Positions 1 through 5,924 of a DNA stretch of 10,239 nucleotides are shown piece after piece. The notes below the pieces were generated by a model, which had not been told where the DNA came from, did not search any database, and saw nothing but the letters and a program-made list of their open reading frames with translations. The number at the start of each line of letters is the position of its first letter. The first letter of the stretch is position 1. A program made the position numbers and the translations under genes. This DNA is from DASZYF01 sp035545535 (GTDB taxonomy: Bacteria; Actinomycetota; Actinomycetes; Mycobacteriales; CAJCIY01): positions 1 through 10,239 of the forward strand of contig DASZYF010000052.1 in assembly GCA_035545535.1 (NCBI GenBank), in the 5' to 3' direction.

Positions 1-54
1 GCGCGTGTGCTGCACGTCGAAGTCACCGCTGTAGACGAACCCCGCGTCGCTCAT
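1..54 (-). CDS. Start of an unidentified gene (18 codons, cut by window edge)
   Basis: An ATG at 54 reads leftward through 18 open codons to the window edge, giving MSDAGFVYSGDFDVQHTR. Seventeen of the 18 codons end in G or C, as in the neighbouring genes, which supports real coding. No clear Shine-Dalgarno precedes the ATG, and the other ATG just upstream is followed by a stop after three codons. The gene follows the acyl-CoA ligase on the same strand after a 167-bp repeat-containing spacer, so it could be co-transcribed or run from its own promoter near the 84-101 palindrome. I do not recognise the N-terminus. A role linked to acyl-CoA metabolism would be inference from the neighbour only. 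Confidence 0.5.
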   Translation of the reverse strand, partial: MSDAGFVYSGDFDVQHTR

Positions 55-83
55 CCGTGCATCGTTGCGCCGCGCCCCGACAC

Positions 84-101
84 GTGCACCGACAGGTGCA
101 C
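84..101. promoter_or_regulatory. Operator-like 18-bp palindrome
   Basis: GTGCACC-gaca-GGTGCAC is a perfect inverted repeat with 7-bp arms and a 4-nt centre. It lies 30 to 47 bp upstream of the ATG at 54, where a repressor dimer could block a promoter. It is equally a stem with a 4-nt loop. The regulator is unknown. That it is an operator is inference from symmetry and position. Confidence 0.35.
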
Positions 102-103
102 CG

Positions 104-164
104 GCCGACATCGGAGATGTGGCGGCTGCAGGGGCCGCCACCTGGGCACAACGCCGATGTCGGC
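104..164. repeat. Nested inverted repeats after the ligase gene (possible terminator)
   Basis: An outer pair GCCGACATCGG (104-114) and CCGATGTCGGC (154-164) encloses an inner hairpin GTGGCGGC (119-126) and GCCGCCAC (134-141) with a 7-nt loop. The right outer arm is part of the 21-bp direct repeat. Read on the minus strand the structure follows the ligase stop, so it may end that transcript, though no T-run follows. It could also be a dispersed palindromic element with no terminator role. Confidence 0.5.
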
Positions 165-217
165 AGGACTACGGGGTACGAGGTCGGGCGATGACCGGGC
201 ACAACGCCGATGTCGGC
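144..217. repeat. Two direct copies of a 21-bp repeat
   Basis: The same 21 bp occurs at 144-164 and 197-217; its core is CACAACGCCGATGTCGG. The copies start 53 bp apart, and the second ends 4 bp from the ligase stop codon. A related form (CACAAAGCCGATCTCGG) lies inside the ligase gene at 1336-1352. This pattern suggests a dispersed repeat family in the genome. That wider spread is inference; only these copies are visible. Confidence 0.75.
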
Positions 218-221
218 GGAC

Positions 222-1745
222 CTAAGGGGCGACCAGGCGGGCCAACGCCGCGCGGTCGAGCTTCTGCCCGGCGGTCAGCGGCAGCGCGTCGACGAGGACG
301 AGGTCCTCGGGCAGCGCGTGCTTCGCGAGCGAAGGCGCCGCGAACGCGCGCAGCTCCGCGAGCGTGAGCGGCGCGGCCGCGACGACCACCGCCACGCCGA
401 CCTGCCCCATCACGTCGTCCGGCCGTGGCGCGACCGCGACCTGCGCGACGGCGGGGTGGGCGCCGAGCACCTGCTCCACCGCGAGCGGGTGCACGTTGTA
501 GCCGCCCCGGATGAACACGTCGTCGGCGCGCCCCACCACGACGAGCCGCGGCGCTTCATCGGGCCCGCTCGCAAGCTCCTGCCGCCCGCCCTGCCACCGG
601 CCGAGGTCGCTCGTGCGCAGCCAGCCGTCGTGCAACGCCTGCGCGGTCGCGTCCGGGTCGCGCCAGTAGCCGCGCATGACCGTCGGCGAGCGGATCCAGA
701 TGCGACCGACCTCCCCCGCACCGACGAGCGCGCCGACCTCGTCGCGCAGCTCTATCTCGAAGCCCGGACGCGGACGGCCGACCGTCGCCAAGGCGTCGCC
801 CTCGTCGTCGGGCGCACCGGCGCAGCAGAGGCCGCCGGACTCGGTCATCGAGTAGCGGATCGAGTAGCCCGCGCCGAACGCGCGCTTCGCCTGCTCGACG
901 AGCGGACGCGGTGACGGCCCGGCCCCGACGACGAGCAGCTGGACGCTGCTGACGTCGTAGTCCCCGCGCTCGAGCTCGGCGAGCAGCAGCGCCACCTGGG
1001 CGGCCACGCCACCGACGACGGGGATGCGGTGCTCCTGCACGAGTCGCAGCACGTCGGCCGCGCGCCAGCGTTGCAGCAGGTGCAACGTGTCGCCGCGCCG
1101 CAGGTGCCCGGTGACCTTCACCGCGAAGCCGATGTGCGCGAGCCCGGTCGCGACGACGACGTGCGTGCCCCCGCCCCAGCCGTCGCCGACGTCGATCGCC
1201 GTGATCGCGTCGAGCTGCTCCTGCCCGAACACCGCACCCTTCGGCCGGCCGGTGGTGCCCGACGTGAGCACCACGATGGCCGCGCCTTCCCGGTCGACAT
1301 CGGCGAAGTGGCGGGTTGTGGGGCCGTCGGACTGCCACAAAGCCGATCTCGGGCTGGCGTTCGGCGGCCGGCGAACGGTCGGTGCCGGCGGTTCGGTGAC
1401 GGGACCGGCGAAGTCGGCGAGGTCGGGGGCGGTGAGGAGGTGGTCGGGCTGCAGCACGTCGAGCGCGACGGCGACGTCGGCGTCCGGGAGCGACGGTGAG
1501 ATGGCCGCGTTGACGGCACCGACGCGGTCGACGGCGATCATCGCGGCCACGTGCGCCGCCGACGGCGGCAGGTGCAGCGCGACCAGCTGCCCGGCCACGA
1601 CACCGCGGCGGACGAGGCCGGCCGCGATGCGGTCGGCGGCGGCGTCGAGCCCGGCGTAGGTCGTGTTGCGACCGTCCGGGTCGACCACGGCGATCCGGTC
1701 GCCGAAGCGCTCAGCCGCCTCACGCGCCGTCGCCGATAGCCGCAC
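222..1745 (-). CDS. AMP-dependent acyl-CoA synthetase/ligase (class I adenylate-forming enzyme)
   Basis: This enzyme should activate a carboxylic acid with ATP to an acyl-AMP and then form the CoA thioester; the substrate cannot be read from the sequence. From GTG 1745 it has 507 residues, near the usual 500-550. Seen motifs: P-loop TSGTTGRPKG (161-170), YSMTESGG (298-305), WLRTSDLGRW with the ribose-binding Asp (380), GRADDVFIRGGYN hinge region (from 405), and LTAGQKLDR with the acyl-AMP-forming Lys near 495. An open frame continues upstream to GTG 1823, but those 26 codons lie largely in a 47-bp palindrome and resemble no ligase N-terminus, so I chose 1745. No good Shine-Dalgarno precedes either; TTG 1775 is also possible. 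Residues about 131-138 are encoded by a copy of the dispersed repeat. It stands apart from bldC, behind that gene's terminator. Confidence 0.88.
   Translation of the reverse strand: MRLSATAREAAERFGDRIAVVDPDGRNTTYAGLDAAADRIAAGLVRRGVVAGQLVALHLPPSAAHVAAMIAVDRVGAVNAAISPSLPDADVAVALDVLQPDHLLTAPDLADFAGPVTEPPAPTVRRPPNASPRSALWQSDGPTTRHFADVDREGAAIVVLTSGTTGRPKGAVFGQEQLDAITAIDVGDGWGGGTHVVVATGLAHIGFAVKVTGHLRRGDTLHLLQRWRAADVLRLVQEHRIPVVGGVAAQVALLLAELERGDYDVSSVQLLVVGAGPSPRPLVEQAKRAFGAGYSIRYSMTESGGLCCAGAPDDEGDALATVGRPRPGFEIELRDEVGALVGAGEVGRIWIRSPTVMRGYWRDPDATAQALHDGWLRTSDLGRWQGGRQELASGPDEAPRLVVVGRADDVFIRGGYNVHPLAVEQVLGAHPAVAQVAVAPRPDDVMGQVGVAVVVAAAPLTLAELRAFAAPSLAKHALPEDLVLVDALPLTAGQKLDRAALARLVAP
1334..1354. 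repeat. Repeat copy inside the ligase coding sequence
   Basis: GCCACAAAGCCGATCTCGGGC here matches the 144-217 repeat at 16 of 19 aligned bases around CACAA-N-GCCGAT-N-TCGG. On the coding strand it gives Ser-Pro-Arg-Ser-Ala-Leu-Trp and uses AGA and TTG, codons rare in such GC-rich genes. It sits in the variable linker before the P-loop, where an insertion would be tolerated. Confidence 0.5.
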
Positions 1746-1781
1746 GCCGAACAGGCTGCCAAACGAACCGCCCAACGCCGA

Positions 1782-1828
1782 GATCCGTGCGAGATGAGCC
1801 CGATCTCCGGGCCGTTCTCGCACGGATC
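1782..1828. repeat. 47-bp palindrome upstream of the ligase start
   Basis: GATCCGTGCGAGA (1782-1794) and TCTCGCACGGATC (1816-1828) form a perfect 13-bp stem around a 21-nt loop. The loop itself contains a smaller stem, GCCCG (1798-1802) with CGGGC (1808-1812). It ends 37 bp before the preferred ligase start. It may be an operator or leader structure for the ligase, or an intergenic palindromic element related in sequence (CCCGATCTC) to the repeats at 144-217 and 1334-1354. Confidence 0.7.
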
Positions 1829-1848
1829 ACTGGAGGTGGGGCACAAAG

Positions 1849-1887
1849 ACCGACCCCGCGCCGGCTGGGGGAGGGCGCGGGGTCGGT
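1849..1887 (-). terminator. Strong hairpin terminator of bldC
   Basis: ACCGACCCCGCGCC (1849-1862) pairs perfectly with GGCGCGGGGTCGGT (1874-1887): a 14-bp G/C-rich stem with an 11-nt loop, 75 bp after the bldC stop. On the minus strand it is followed by CTTTGTGCCCC, a short weak T-tract. A smaller hairpin (GGGCTG 1923-1928 with CAGCCC 1938-1943) precedes it. It should separate bldC from the ligase gene. Confidence 0.75.
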
Positions 1888-1961
1888 GCCTTGCGGGGAC
1901 GGTGTGGTGATGACCGCCCGGCGGGCTGCCAGAAGGTCAGCCCGTTCTGTCTTGGAGAGGG

Positions 1962-2165
1962 TCAGTCGCCTCGACGCTGCGTGGGGATGCCCGCGAGGAG
2001 CTCGCGGACCTCGGACTCGCGGTAGCGGCGGTGGCCGCCCAGGGTGCGGATGCTCGTCAGCTTGCCGGCCTTCGCCCAGCGGGTGACGGTCTTGGGGTCG
2101 ACGCGGAACATCGCGGCGACCTCGGCGGGCGTGAGCAGCGGCTCGGCCTCGGTACGGGTGCTCAT
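1962..2165 (-). CDS. bldC: BldC-family MerR-like DNA-binding protein
   Basis: A 67-residue protein that is almost only a MerR-type winged helix-turn-helix. Seen: LLTPAEVAAMFRVDPKTV (helix-turn-helix, about residues 10-27), TRWAKAGKL, then the wing SIRTLGGHRRYRESEVRELL. These are near-identical to Streptomyces BldC, which binds arrays of direct repeats cooperatively without a dimerisation domain and controls the timing of development. That biology is known for Streptomyces; here the target genes are unknown. ATG 2165 is chosen over the adjacent ATG 2168 because GAGGAG lies 6 nt from it and the resulting MST start fits the family. It is followed by a strong terminator, and preceded by a 157-bp spacer after the conserved gene at 2323, so it probably has its own promoter. 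The order with DUF3073, purM and purF is typical of actinobacteria. Confidence 0.95.
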   Translation of the reverse strand: MSTRTEAEPLLTPAEVAAMFRVDPKTVTRWAKAGKLTSIRTLGGHRRYRESEVRELLAGIPTQRRGD

Positions 2166-2171
2166 CATCGA

Positions 2172-2177
2172 CTCCTC
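2172..2177 (-). promoter_or_regulatory. Ribosome binding site of bldC (decides the start)
   Basis: GAGGAG on the minus strand is 3 nt from ATG 2168 and 6 nt from ATG 2165. The 6-nt spacing favours the second ATG. Longer in-frame extensions upstream have no comparable site and no similarity to BldC. Confidence 0.75.
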
Positions 2178-2322
2178 GGGAAGGCGTGCTTGCGGGCGTT
2201 CGGTCGGGTTCGGCCCGTGCACAAAGAGTCGTTCTGTCCGTTCCGTCCGGCCAGACACCGGCTGACCATCTTCGGTATGACCCGTCCGGACTACACCGGA
2301 AGGACGCATCTGCGGCGGACCC

Positions 2323-3183
2323 CTAGGACGAGGTCTCCTTGGCCTGCACGGGGCGCCAGCGGGACACGACCCGCTCGTAGGCGCCGGTGGCGCCGGGGAC
2401 GTCGCCCGCCCGCAGCCCGGCGAGGCCCTCGGCGAGGTCCGCGGCGCTGGTGTCCGAGGTCAGGAAGGCGTCATCGAGGATCGTGACGAGGTCGCCGTAG
2501 TCGAGCTGGACGCGGGAGTAGGGGTGGAACTCCTCCAGCCAGCGCCCCACCTGCTCGAGGCCGCGGACGGTGGGCGCCTCCGGGATGGTCCGCTGCAGCA
2601 GGGCCAGCGCGCGGGCGCCCCGGCGGCGGGCGGCCGCCATGGTGGTCGTGTAGGTGAGCGAGCGGGACGGGTCGGCCGGGCCTTCGCCGAGCACCAGCTC
2701 CCGGTCACCGGCGTCGACCACCAGGAACCAGGCCAGCGGGACGTGCCAGGTGGCGGTCAGGACGTGCGGCGGGCGCATGCCCTCGGGGTCGGTGGCCGCC
2801 TGCCAGCGCCCCAGCTCGGTCTCGGCCTCGTCGGCCAGGCGGCGGGGCACGAACGCGTCGGCCACGAGGTCGGCCAGCCCGTCGCGGAACTCGAGCAGCG
2901 CCTCCCAGACCCGACGCTGGGTGTCGAGGGGGCAGACGTAGGGCAGGCCGTCGACCTCGCGGACGAGCGCGTGCTCCTCGGCGACGTCGAGCTTGGGCCG
3001 GACCAGCATGCCGAGCGCGGTCTCGTGCTCGCTGCGGACCGCCGTGGCGGTGTCCAGGCCCGGGCCGGAGCCCTCGGAGCCGTCGCGACGCTCGGCGTAG
3101 CGGGTCCAACGAGTGCGCTCGGCCGCCGGCAGAGCGGCGAGCGGCTCGTAGACGCGCAGCGCAGTGGTGAAGCCCGCCCTCAC
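2323..3183 (-). CDS. Conserved actinobacterial protein of unknown function next to bldC
   Basis: From GTG 3183 this is a 286-residue, apparently soluble protein with no signal peptide or membrane segment. I recognise it as a type of protein found beside bldC in other actinobacteria, without a known activity. Seen conserved-looking stretches: RVYEPLAALP near the N-terminus, DGLPYVCPLDTQ, TATWHVPLAWFLVVD, GDRELVL, and near the C-terminus VGRWLEEFHPYS followed by VQLDYGDLV and a helical tail. No catalytic motif is evident. The frame stays open upstream to 3315, but that part overlaps the DUF3073 promoter region and looks non-coding, so the GTG is preferred. AGGGG abuts this GTG with no spacing, so the start is not secure. 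It is divergent from DUF3073, with a 149-bp shared control region, and upstream of bldC on the same strand. Confidence 0.8.
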   Translation of the reverse strand: MRAGFTTALRVYEPLAALPAAERTRWTRYAERRDGSEGSGPGLDTATAVRSEHETALGMLVRPKLDVAEEHALVREVDGLPYVCPLDTQRRVWEALLEFRDGLADLVADAFVPRRLADEAETELGRWQAATDPEGMRPPHVLTATWHVPLAWFLVVDAGDRELVLGEGPADPSRSLTYTTTMAAARRRGARALALLQRTIPEAPTVRGLEQVGRWLEEFHPYSRVQLDYGDLVTILDDAFLTSDTSAADLAEGLAGLRAGDVPGATGAYERVVSRWRPVQAKETSS

Positions 3184-3229
3184 CCCTCGATCGTCCCACT
3201 CCCGCGCAAGCCGGGACGCGCGTCCGCGC

Positions 3230-3251
3230 GAAGGGTGATCGAAGGGTGATC
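3230..3251. repeat. Tandem 11-bp repeat in a divergent promoter region
   Basis: GAAGGGTGATC occurs twice, head to tail, at 3230-3240 and 3241-3251. It lies between the minus-strand gene starting at 3183 and DUF3073 starting at 3333. An 11-bp period is about one helical turn, so two protein copies could bind the same DNA face. A looser inverted cousin, CACCCCTCGATCG, overlaps the GTG at 3183. Function is inferred. Confidence 0.6.
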
Positions 3252-3265
3252 GGCACGGCCCCGCA

Positions 3266-3294
3266 TGCAGGCACCACGAGCGGTCGGCTACGCT
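3266..3294 (+). promoter_or_regulatory. Probable promoter of the DUF3073 gene
   Basis: TACGCT at 3289-3294, in the context GGCTACGCTAGG, is a good actinobacterial -10 hexamer 38 bp before the ATG. The -35 position 17 bp upstream (TGCAGG) is weak. The implied leader of about 30 nt contains the Shine-Dalgarno GAGGG at 3322-3326, spaced 6 nt from the ATG. Confidence 0.45.
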
Positions 3295-3332
3295 AGGCCC
3301 ACGATCAGAACTCACCTCGACGAGGGGGCCCC

Positions 3333-3578
3333 ATGGGGCGCGGCCGGGCCAAGGCGAAGCAGACCAAGGTGGCCCGCGAGCTGAAGTACCACGTACCGAG
3401 CACGGATTTCAGCCGGCTTCAGGCTGAGCTCGGTGCCGGTGGTGGCCCTTCGCTCGCGGCGACCTCCCGGGAGCCGGAGACCGTCGAGGACGACGAAGAG
3501 GACGACCCGTACGCGGAGTACGCCGACTACGGCGACGACGAGGACGACGCGGACGACGACTCCGTCCGCACCGGCTGA
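3333..3578 (+). CDS. DUF3073 family small protein
   Basis: An 81-residue protein with a basic N-terminus (GRGRAKAKQTKVARELKY, residues 2-19), the family signature HVPSTDFSRLQAEL (20-33) and a very acidic tail rich in Asp, Glu and Tyr (about 50-76). This matches DUF3073, an actinobacterial family of unknown function that commonly sits between purM and bldC. The charge split would suit a nucleic-acid or ribosome-associated protein, but that is inference. ATG 3333 has a well-placed GAGGG. Its last 52 bp overlap the end of the convergent GGDEF-EAL gene, so there is no room for a separate terminator between them. Confidence 0.92.
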   Translation: MGRGRAKAKQTKVARELKYHVPSTDFSRLQAELGAGGGPSLAATSREPETVEDDEEDDPYAEYADYGDDEDDADDDSVRTG

Positions 3579-5683
3579 CCGTCAGCTCCGTCGTCCGGCC
3601 GCCCGTCGGGCGCTGCAGCCGTAGGCGGACCCGTCCGCAGCGTGTTCGGTCCCTCGCTCCGCATCCACGCGGGGAGCTTCGACGCGGGCATGGGCCGGGC
3701 GACGTACCAGCCCTGCAGCCCGTCGCAGCCCACGCCCACCAGCTGGGCGGCCTGCACGGCGTCCTCGACGCCTTCGGCGACGACCGTCATGCCGAGCGCG
3801 TGCCCGAGGTCGACCACCGAGCGGACGATGGCCGCCGAGGCCGCGTCGCCCCGGCCCATGCCCCGGACGAAGCTCTGGTCGACCTTGAGCGCGTCGACGG
3901 GCAGCCGGCCGAGGTGCGACAGCGATGAGTAGCCCGCCCCGAAGTCGTCGAGGGAGACCCGCACGCCCATGCGGTGCAGCTCGGCCAGCACACCGGCGGC
4001 CCGCTCGGGATCCGAGAGCAGGCTCGACTCGGTGATCTCCAGCTCGAGCGCCTCCGGCGGCACGGCGTGCGCATCGAGCAGCCGGGCCACCTCGGCCGGG
4101 AAGGTCGGGTCGAGCAGGTTGCGACGGGCGACGTTGACCGCGATCCGCACCGCCAGCCCGCGCGCGGCCATCTCCTGCCGCTCCCGCAGCGCGCGGGCGA
4201 GGACGTAGACGGTCAGCGGCCGCACCAGACCGGTCGACTCGGCGGCGGGCACGAAGTCCTCGGGCAGCACCAGGCCGCGCTCGGGGTGGCGCCACCGCAC
4301 CAGTGCCTCGACGACGTCGACCTTGCCGGTGTCGGTGGACAGCACGGGCTGGTACTCGAGGATCAGCTGCTCGCCCTCGACCGCCTCGCGCAGCTCGGCC
4401 AGCAGCGCGAGGTCGAAGAACGTCTCGCCGCCGCCCGCCTCGTAGGCCTGCAGGGGTGTGCGCATCTCCTTGGAGCGGTAGAGCGCGACGTCGGCGAACT
4501 GCAGCAGCTCGTCGGGGTCCACACCGTCGTGGGGCGTGAGGGCGAGGCCCATCGAGCCTTCGATCTCGAGGCCGAGGCGGGCGACCAGCTCGTCGGCACC
4601 GACCGGCCGGCGCAGCGCGTCGACGATCGTCACCGCGCGGGCGCGCGCCTCGTCCTCGTTGGCCATGTTGGTCATGAGCACGGCGAACTCGTCGCCGCCG
4701 AGGCGGGCGACGGTGTCGTGCGCGCGCACCGAGTGCGACAGGCGCTCGCCGACCTCGCGGAGCAGCACGTCACCCACGGAGTGCCCGAGCGTGTCGTTGA
4801 CCTCCTTGAAGTGGTCGAGGTCGAGCAGGATCAGGGCCGACGTCGTGCCGGTCTCCCGCGCGTTCTCCACGGCCTGCTCGAGCCGGTCCCGGAACAGCAA
4901 GCGGTTCGGCAGGCCGGTCAGCGCGTCGTGCAACGCCTGGTAGGTCTTGTACTCGCGCTCCACGTGGAACTGCGCCGCGCGCCAGACCACGAACACCGGC
5001 AGCAGCAGCACGGGGACGAGCCACAGGCTGACGAACGCCACGACCGCGACCACCGGGCCCAGCGCGAGCAGGCTCCCGACGACCGACAGCTGGTAGGGCA
5101 GGTCGGCCAGCAGCAGCGGCAGGAAGCGGGTGCGCCGCACGGCCGCGACGGCGCCGGTCGTCGCGATCATCGTCGTGACGAAGTACGCGGCGGCCGCGGC
5201 GACGATCGCCGGCAGCGTGCCGCTGCGGATGTCCGGCAGCCCGCGCGCGTAGCCGTGGCCGGACAGGTCGAGCACCAAGGCGGCCGCCGAGATGCCGAGG
5301 ACCTCGGTCGCCGCGTTGAACGCGGTCTTGTAGAAGGCAAGGCGGCGCCGCAGGTCGGTCAGCAGGTTGGCGATGACCATCGCGGCGGCGGCCGGGCCGG
5401 GGCCGAACGCCAGCAGGAGGGCGAAGGAGAAGATCGTCGACGTCGTGACGCCCGCCTCGTCGCCCATCGCGACGGACAGCCGCACGGGCAGCAGCTCGCC
5501 CACGGCCGCGCAGATCGCGATGATCGCGAACGCCGCCCACGCTCCGGGCGCGTGGCCGACGAGGAGGTCGAGCACGAGCAGGCCCGTGCCCGCCGTGATG
5601 ACCGTCGCCACGTAGCCGACCAGCCCCGGGCGCAGGGGGCTGCGCACCGGCACACGCCGGTCCACACGCCTCGCCTCTGGCAT
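3527..5683 (-). CDS. Membrane-bound GGDEF-EAL protein (c-di-GMP synthesis and/or breakdown)
   Basis: A 718-residue protein from ATG 5683, chosen because GGAG lies 8 nt upstream; the frame extends to GTG 5779 but that part overlaps an operator-like palindrome. Residues about 20-238 hold several hydrophobic segments, an integral-membrane input domain. Then comes a GGDEF domain with intact GGDEF (329-333) and the inhibitory I-site RAHD five residues before it (320-323). The EAL domain has every catalytic signature I can check: EAL (459-461), NVARRNLL, EITES (from 549), DDFGAGYSSL (from 579), KVD (600), AEGVE (636-640) and QGW (from 657). It may therefore be bifunctional, making c-di-GMP from GTP and hydrolysing it to pGpG; which activity dominates cannot be told. 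The C-terminal 40 residues are low-complexity and end in a Ser run read antisense from the acidic DUF3073 tail. Confidence 0.93.
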   Translation of the reverse strand: MPEARRVDRRVPVRSPLRPGLVGYVATVITAGTGLLVLDLLVGHAPGAWAAFAIIAICAAVGELLPVRLSVAMGDEAGVTTSTIFSFALLLAFGPGPAAAAMVIANLLTDLRRRLAFYKTAFNAATEVLGISAAALVLDLSGHGYARGLPDIRSGTLPAIVAAAAAYFVTTMIATTGAVAAVRRTRFLPLLLADLPYQLSVVGSLLALGPVVAVVAFVSLWLVPVLLLPVFVVWRAAQFHVEREYKTYQALHDALTGLPNRLLFRDRLEQAVENARETGTTSALILLDLDHFKEVNDTLGHSVGDVLLREVGERLSHSVRAHDTVARLGGDEFAVLMTNMANEDEARARAVTIVDALRRPVGADELVARLGLEIEGSMGLALTPHDGVDPDELLQFADVALYRSKEMRTPLQAYEAGGGETFFDLALLAELREAVEGEQLILEYQPVLSTDTGKVDVVEALVRWRHPERGLVLPEDFVPAAESTGLVRPLTVYVLARALRERQEMAARGLAVRIAVNVARRNLLDPTFPAEVARLLDAHAVPPEALELEITESSLLSDPERAAGVLAELHRMGVRVSLDDFGAGYSSLSHLGRLPVDALKVDQSFVRGMGRGDAASAAIVRSVVDLGHALGMTVVAEGVEDAVQAAQLVGVGCDGLQGWYVARPMPASKLPAWMRSEGPNTLRTGPPTAAAPDGRPDDGADGQPVRTESSSASSSSSP

Positions 5684-5770
5684 CAGCTCGTCTCCACGCG
5701 GGGGCACTGACTGCCGAGGTAGGAGGTGGTCAGCAGCAGCCGAGGCCAGGATGGCACCCGGTGCGTGCGT

Positions 5771-5783
5771 GATCGTCACGATC
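5771..5783. promoter_or_regulatory. Perfect inverted repeat upstream of the GGDEF-EAL gene
   Basis: GATCGT-c-ACGATC is a perfect 6-bp-arm palindrome 88 to 100 bp upstream of ATG 5683. Its first nine bases, GATCGTCAC, recur at 5992-6000 in the control region of the small peptide and DUF5317 genes. The overlapping 5769-5779 also reads GTGA-tcg-TCAC. A shared regulator is inferred from this recurrence. Confidence 0.4.
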
Positions 5784-5797
5784 GCGCCACGACCCGC

Positions 5798-5822
5798 GGG
5801 CTCTCAGAGGATCTGAGCGCCC
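5798..5822 (-). terminator. Hairpin directly after the small peptide gene
   Basis: GGGC-t-CTCAG (5798-5807) pairs with CTGAG-c-GCCC (5813-5822): nine base pairs, one mismatch and a 5-nt loop. On the minus strand it begins one base after the TGA at 5824-5826. No T-run follows, as is common in high-GC actinobacteria. It would end a short transcript or attenuate reading into the GGDEF-EAL gene. Confidence 0.55.
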
Positions 5823-5823
5823 G

Positions 5824-5913
5824 TCACCACCACTTGTTGCTCGCGCCGACGGTGGCGACGAGACCGGCAAGCGTGATGAGCAGCGACGTGAAGCGGGCAG
5901 TGCGGGTGCGCAT
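5824..5913 (-). CDS. 29-residue hydrophobic small peptide ending in Lys-Trp-Trp
   Basis: A short gene with ATG 5913, a strong Shine-Dalgarno (GGAAGGA, its AAGGA spaced 6 nt from the ATG) and a hairpin starting one base after its TGA. The peptide begins MRTRTARF (three Arg), continues with the hydrophobic stretch TSLLITLAGLVATVGA, and ends SNKWW. It would make one membrane helix with a basic N-terminus and a short aromatic tail, or an uncleaved signal-like peptide. Codons are mostly G/C-ending. It lies between the GGDEF-EAL gene (same strand, 140 bp on) and the divergent DUF5317 gene, sharing the latter's control region. I do not recognise a family. Alternatives are a leader peptide using the tandem Trp codons for attenuation, or chance; the combined start, stop and hairpin signals make chance less likely. 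Confidence 0.6.
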   Translation of the reverse strand: MRTRTARFTSLLITLAGLVATVGASNKWW

Positions 5914-5919
5914 GCGAGG

Positions 5920-5924
5920 TCCTT
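5920..5924 (-). promoter_or_regulatory. Ribosome binding site of the small peptide gene, next to a leader hairpin
   Basis: AAGGA lies 6 nt from ATG 5913. Just upstream, TCCCCGG (5924-5930) can pair with CCGGGGA (5956-5962), a 7-bp stem with a 25-nt loop that touches the Shine-Dalgarno. Formation of this stem could lower translation. The folding is by eye only. Confidence 0.55.

Noticed and set aside
3974..5710. 578-codon open frame on the plus strand
   Set aside because: It is the codon-aligned antisense of the GGDEF-EAL gene; its Arg/Gln/Glu-rich product has no recognisable domain, while the minus strand has clear catalytic motifs.
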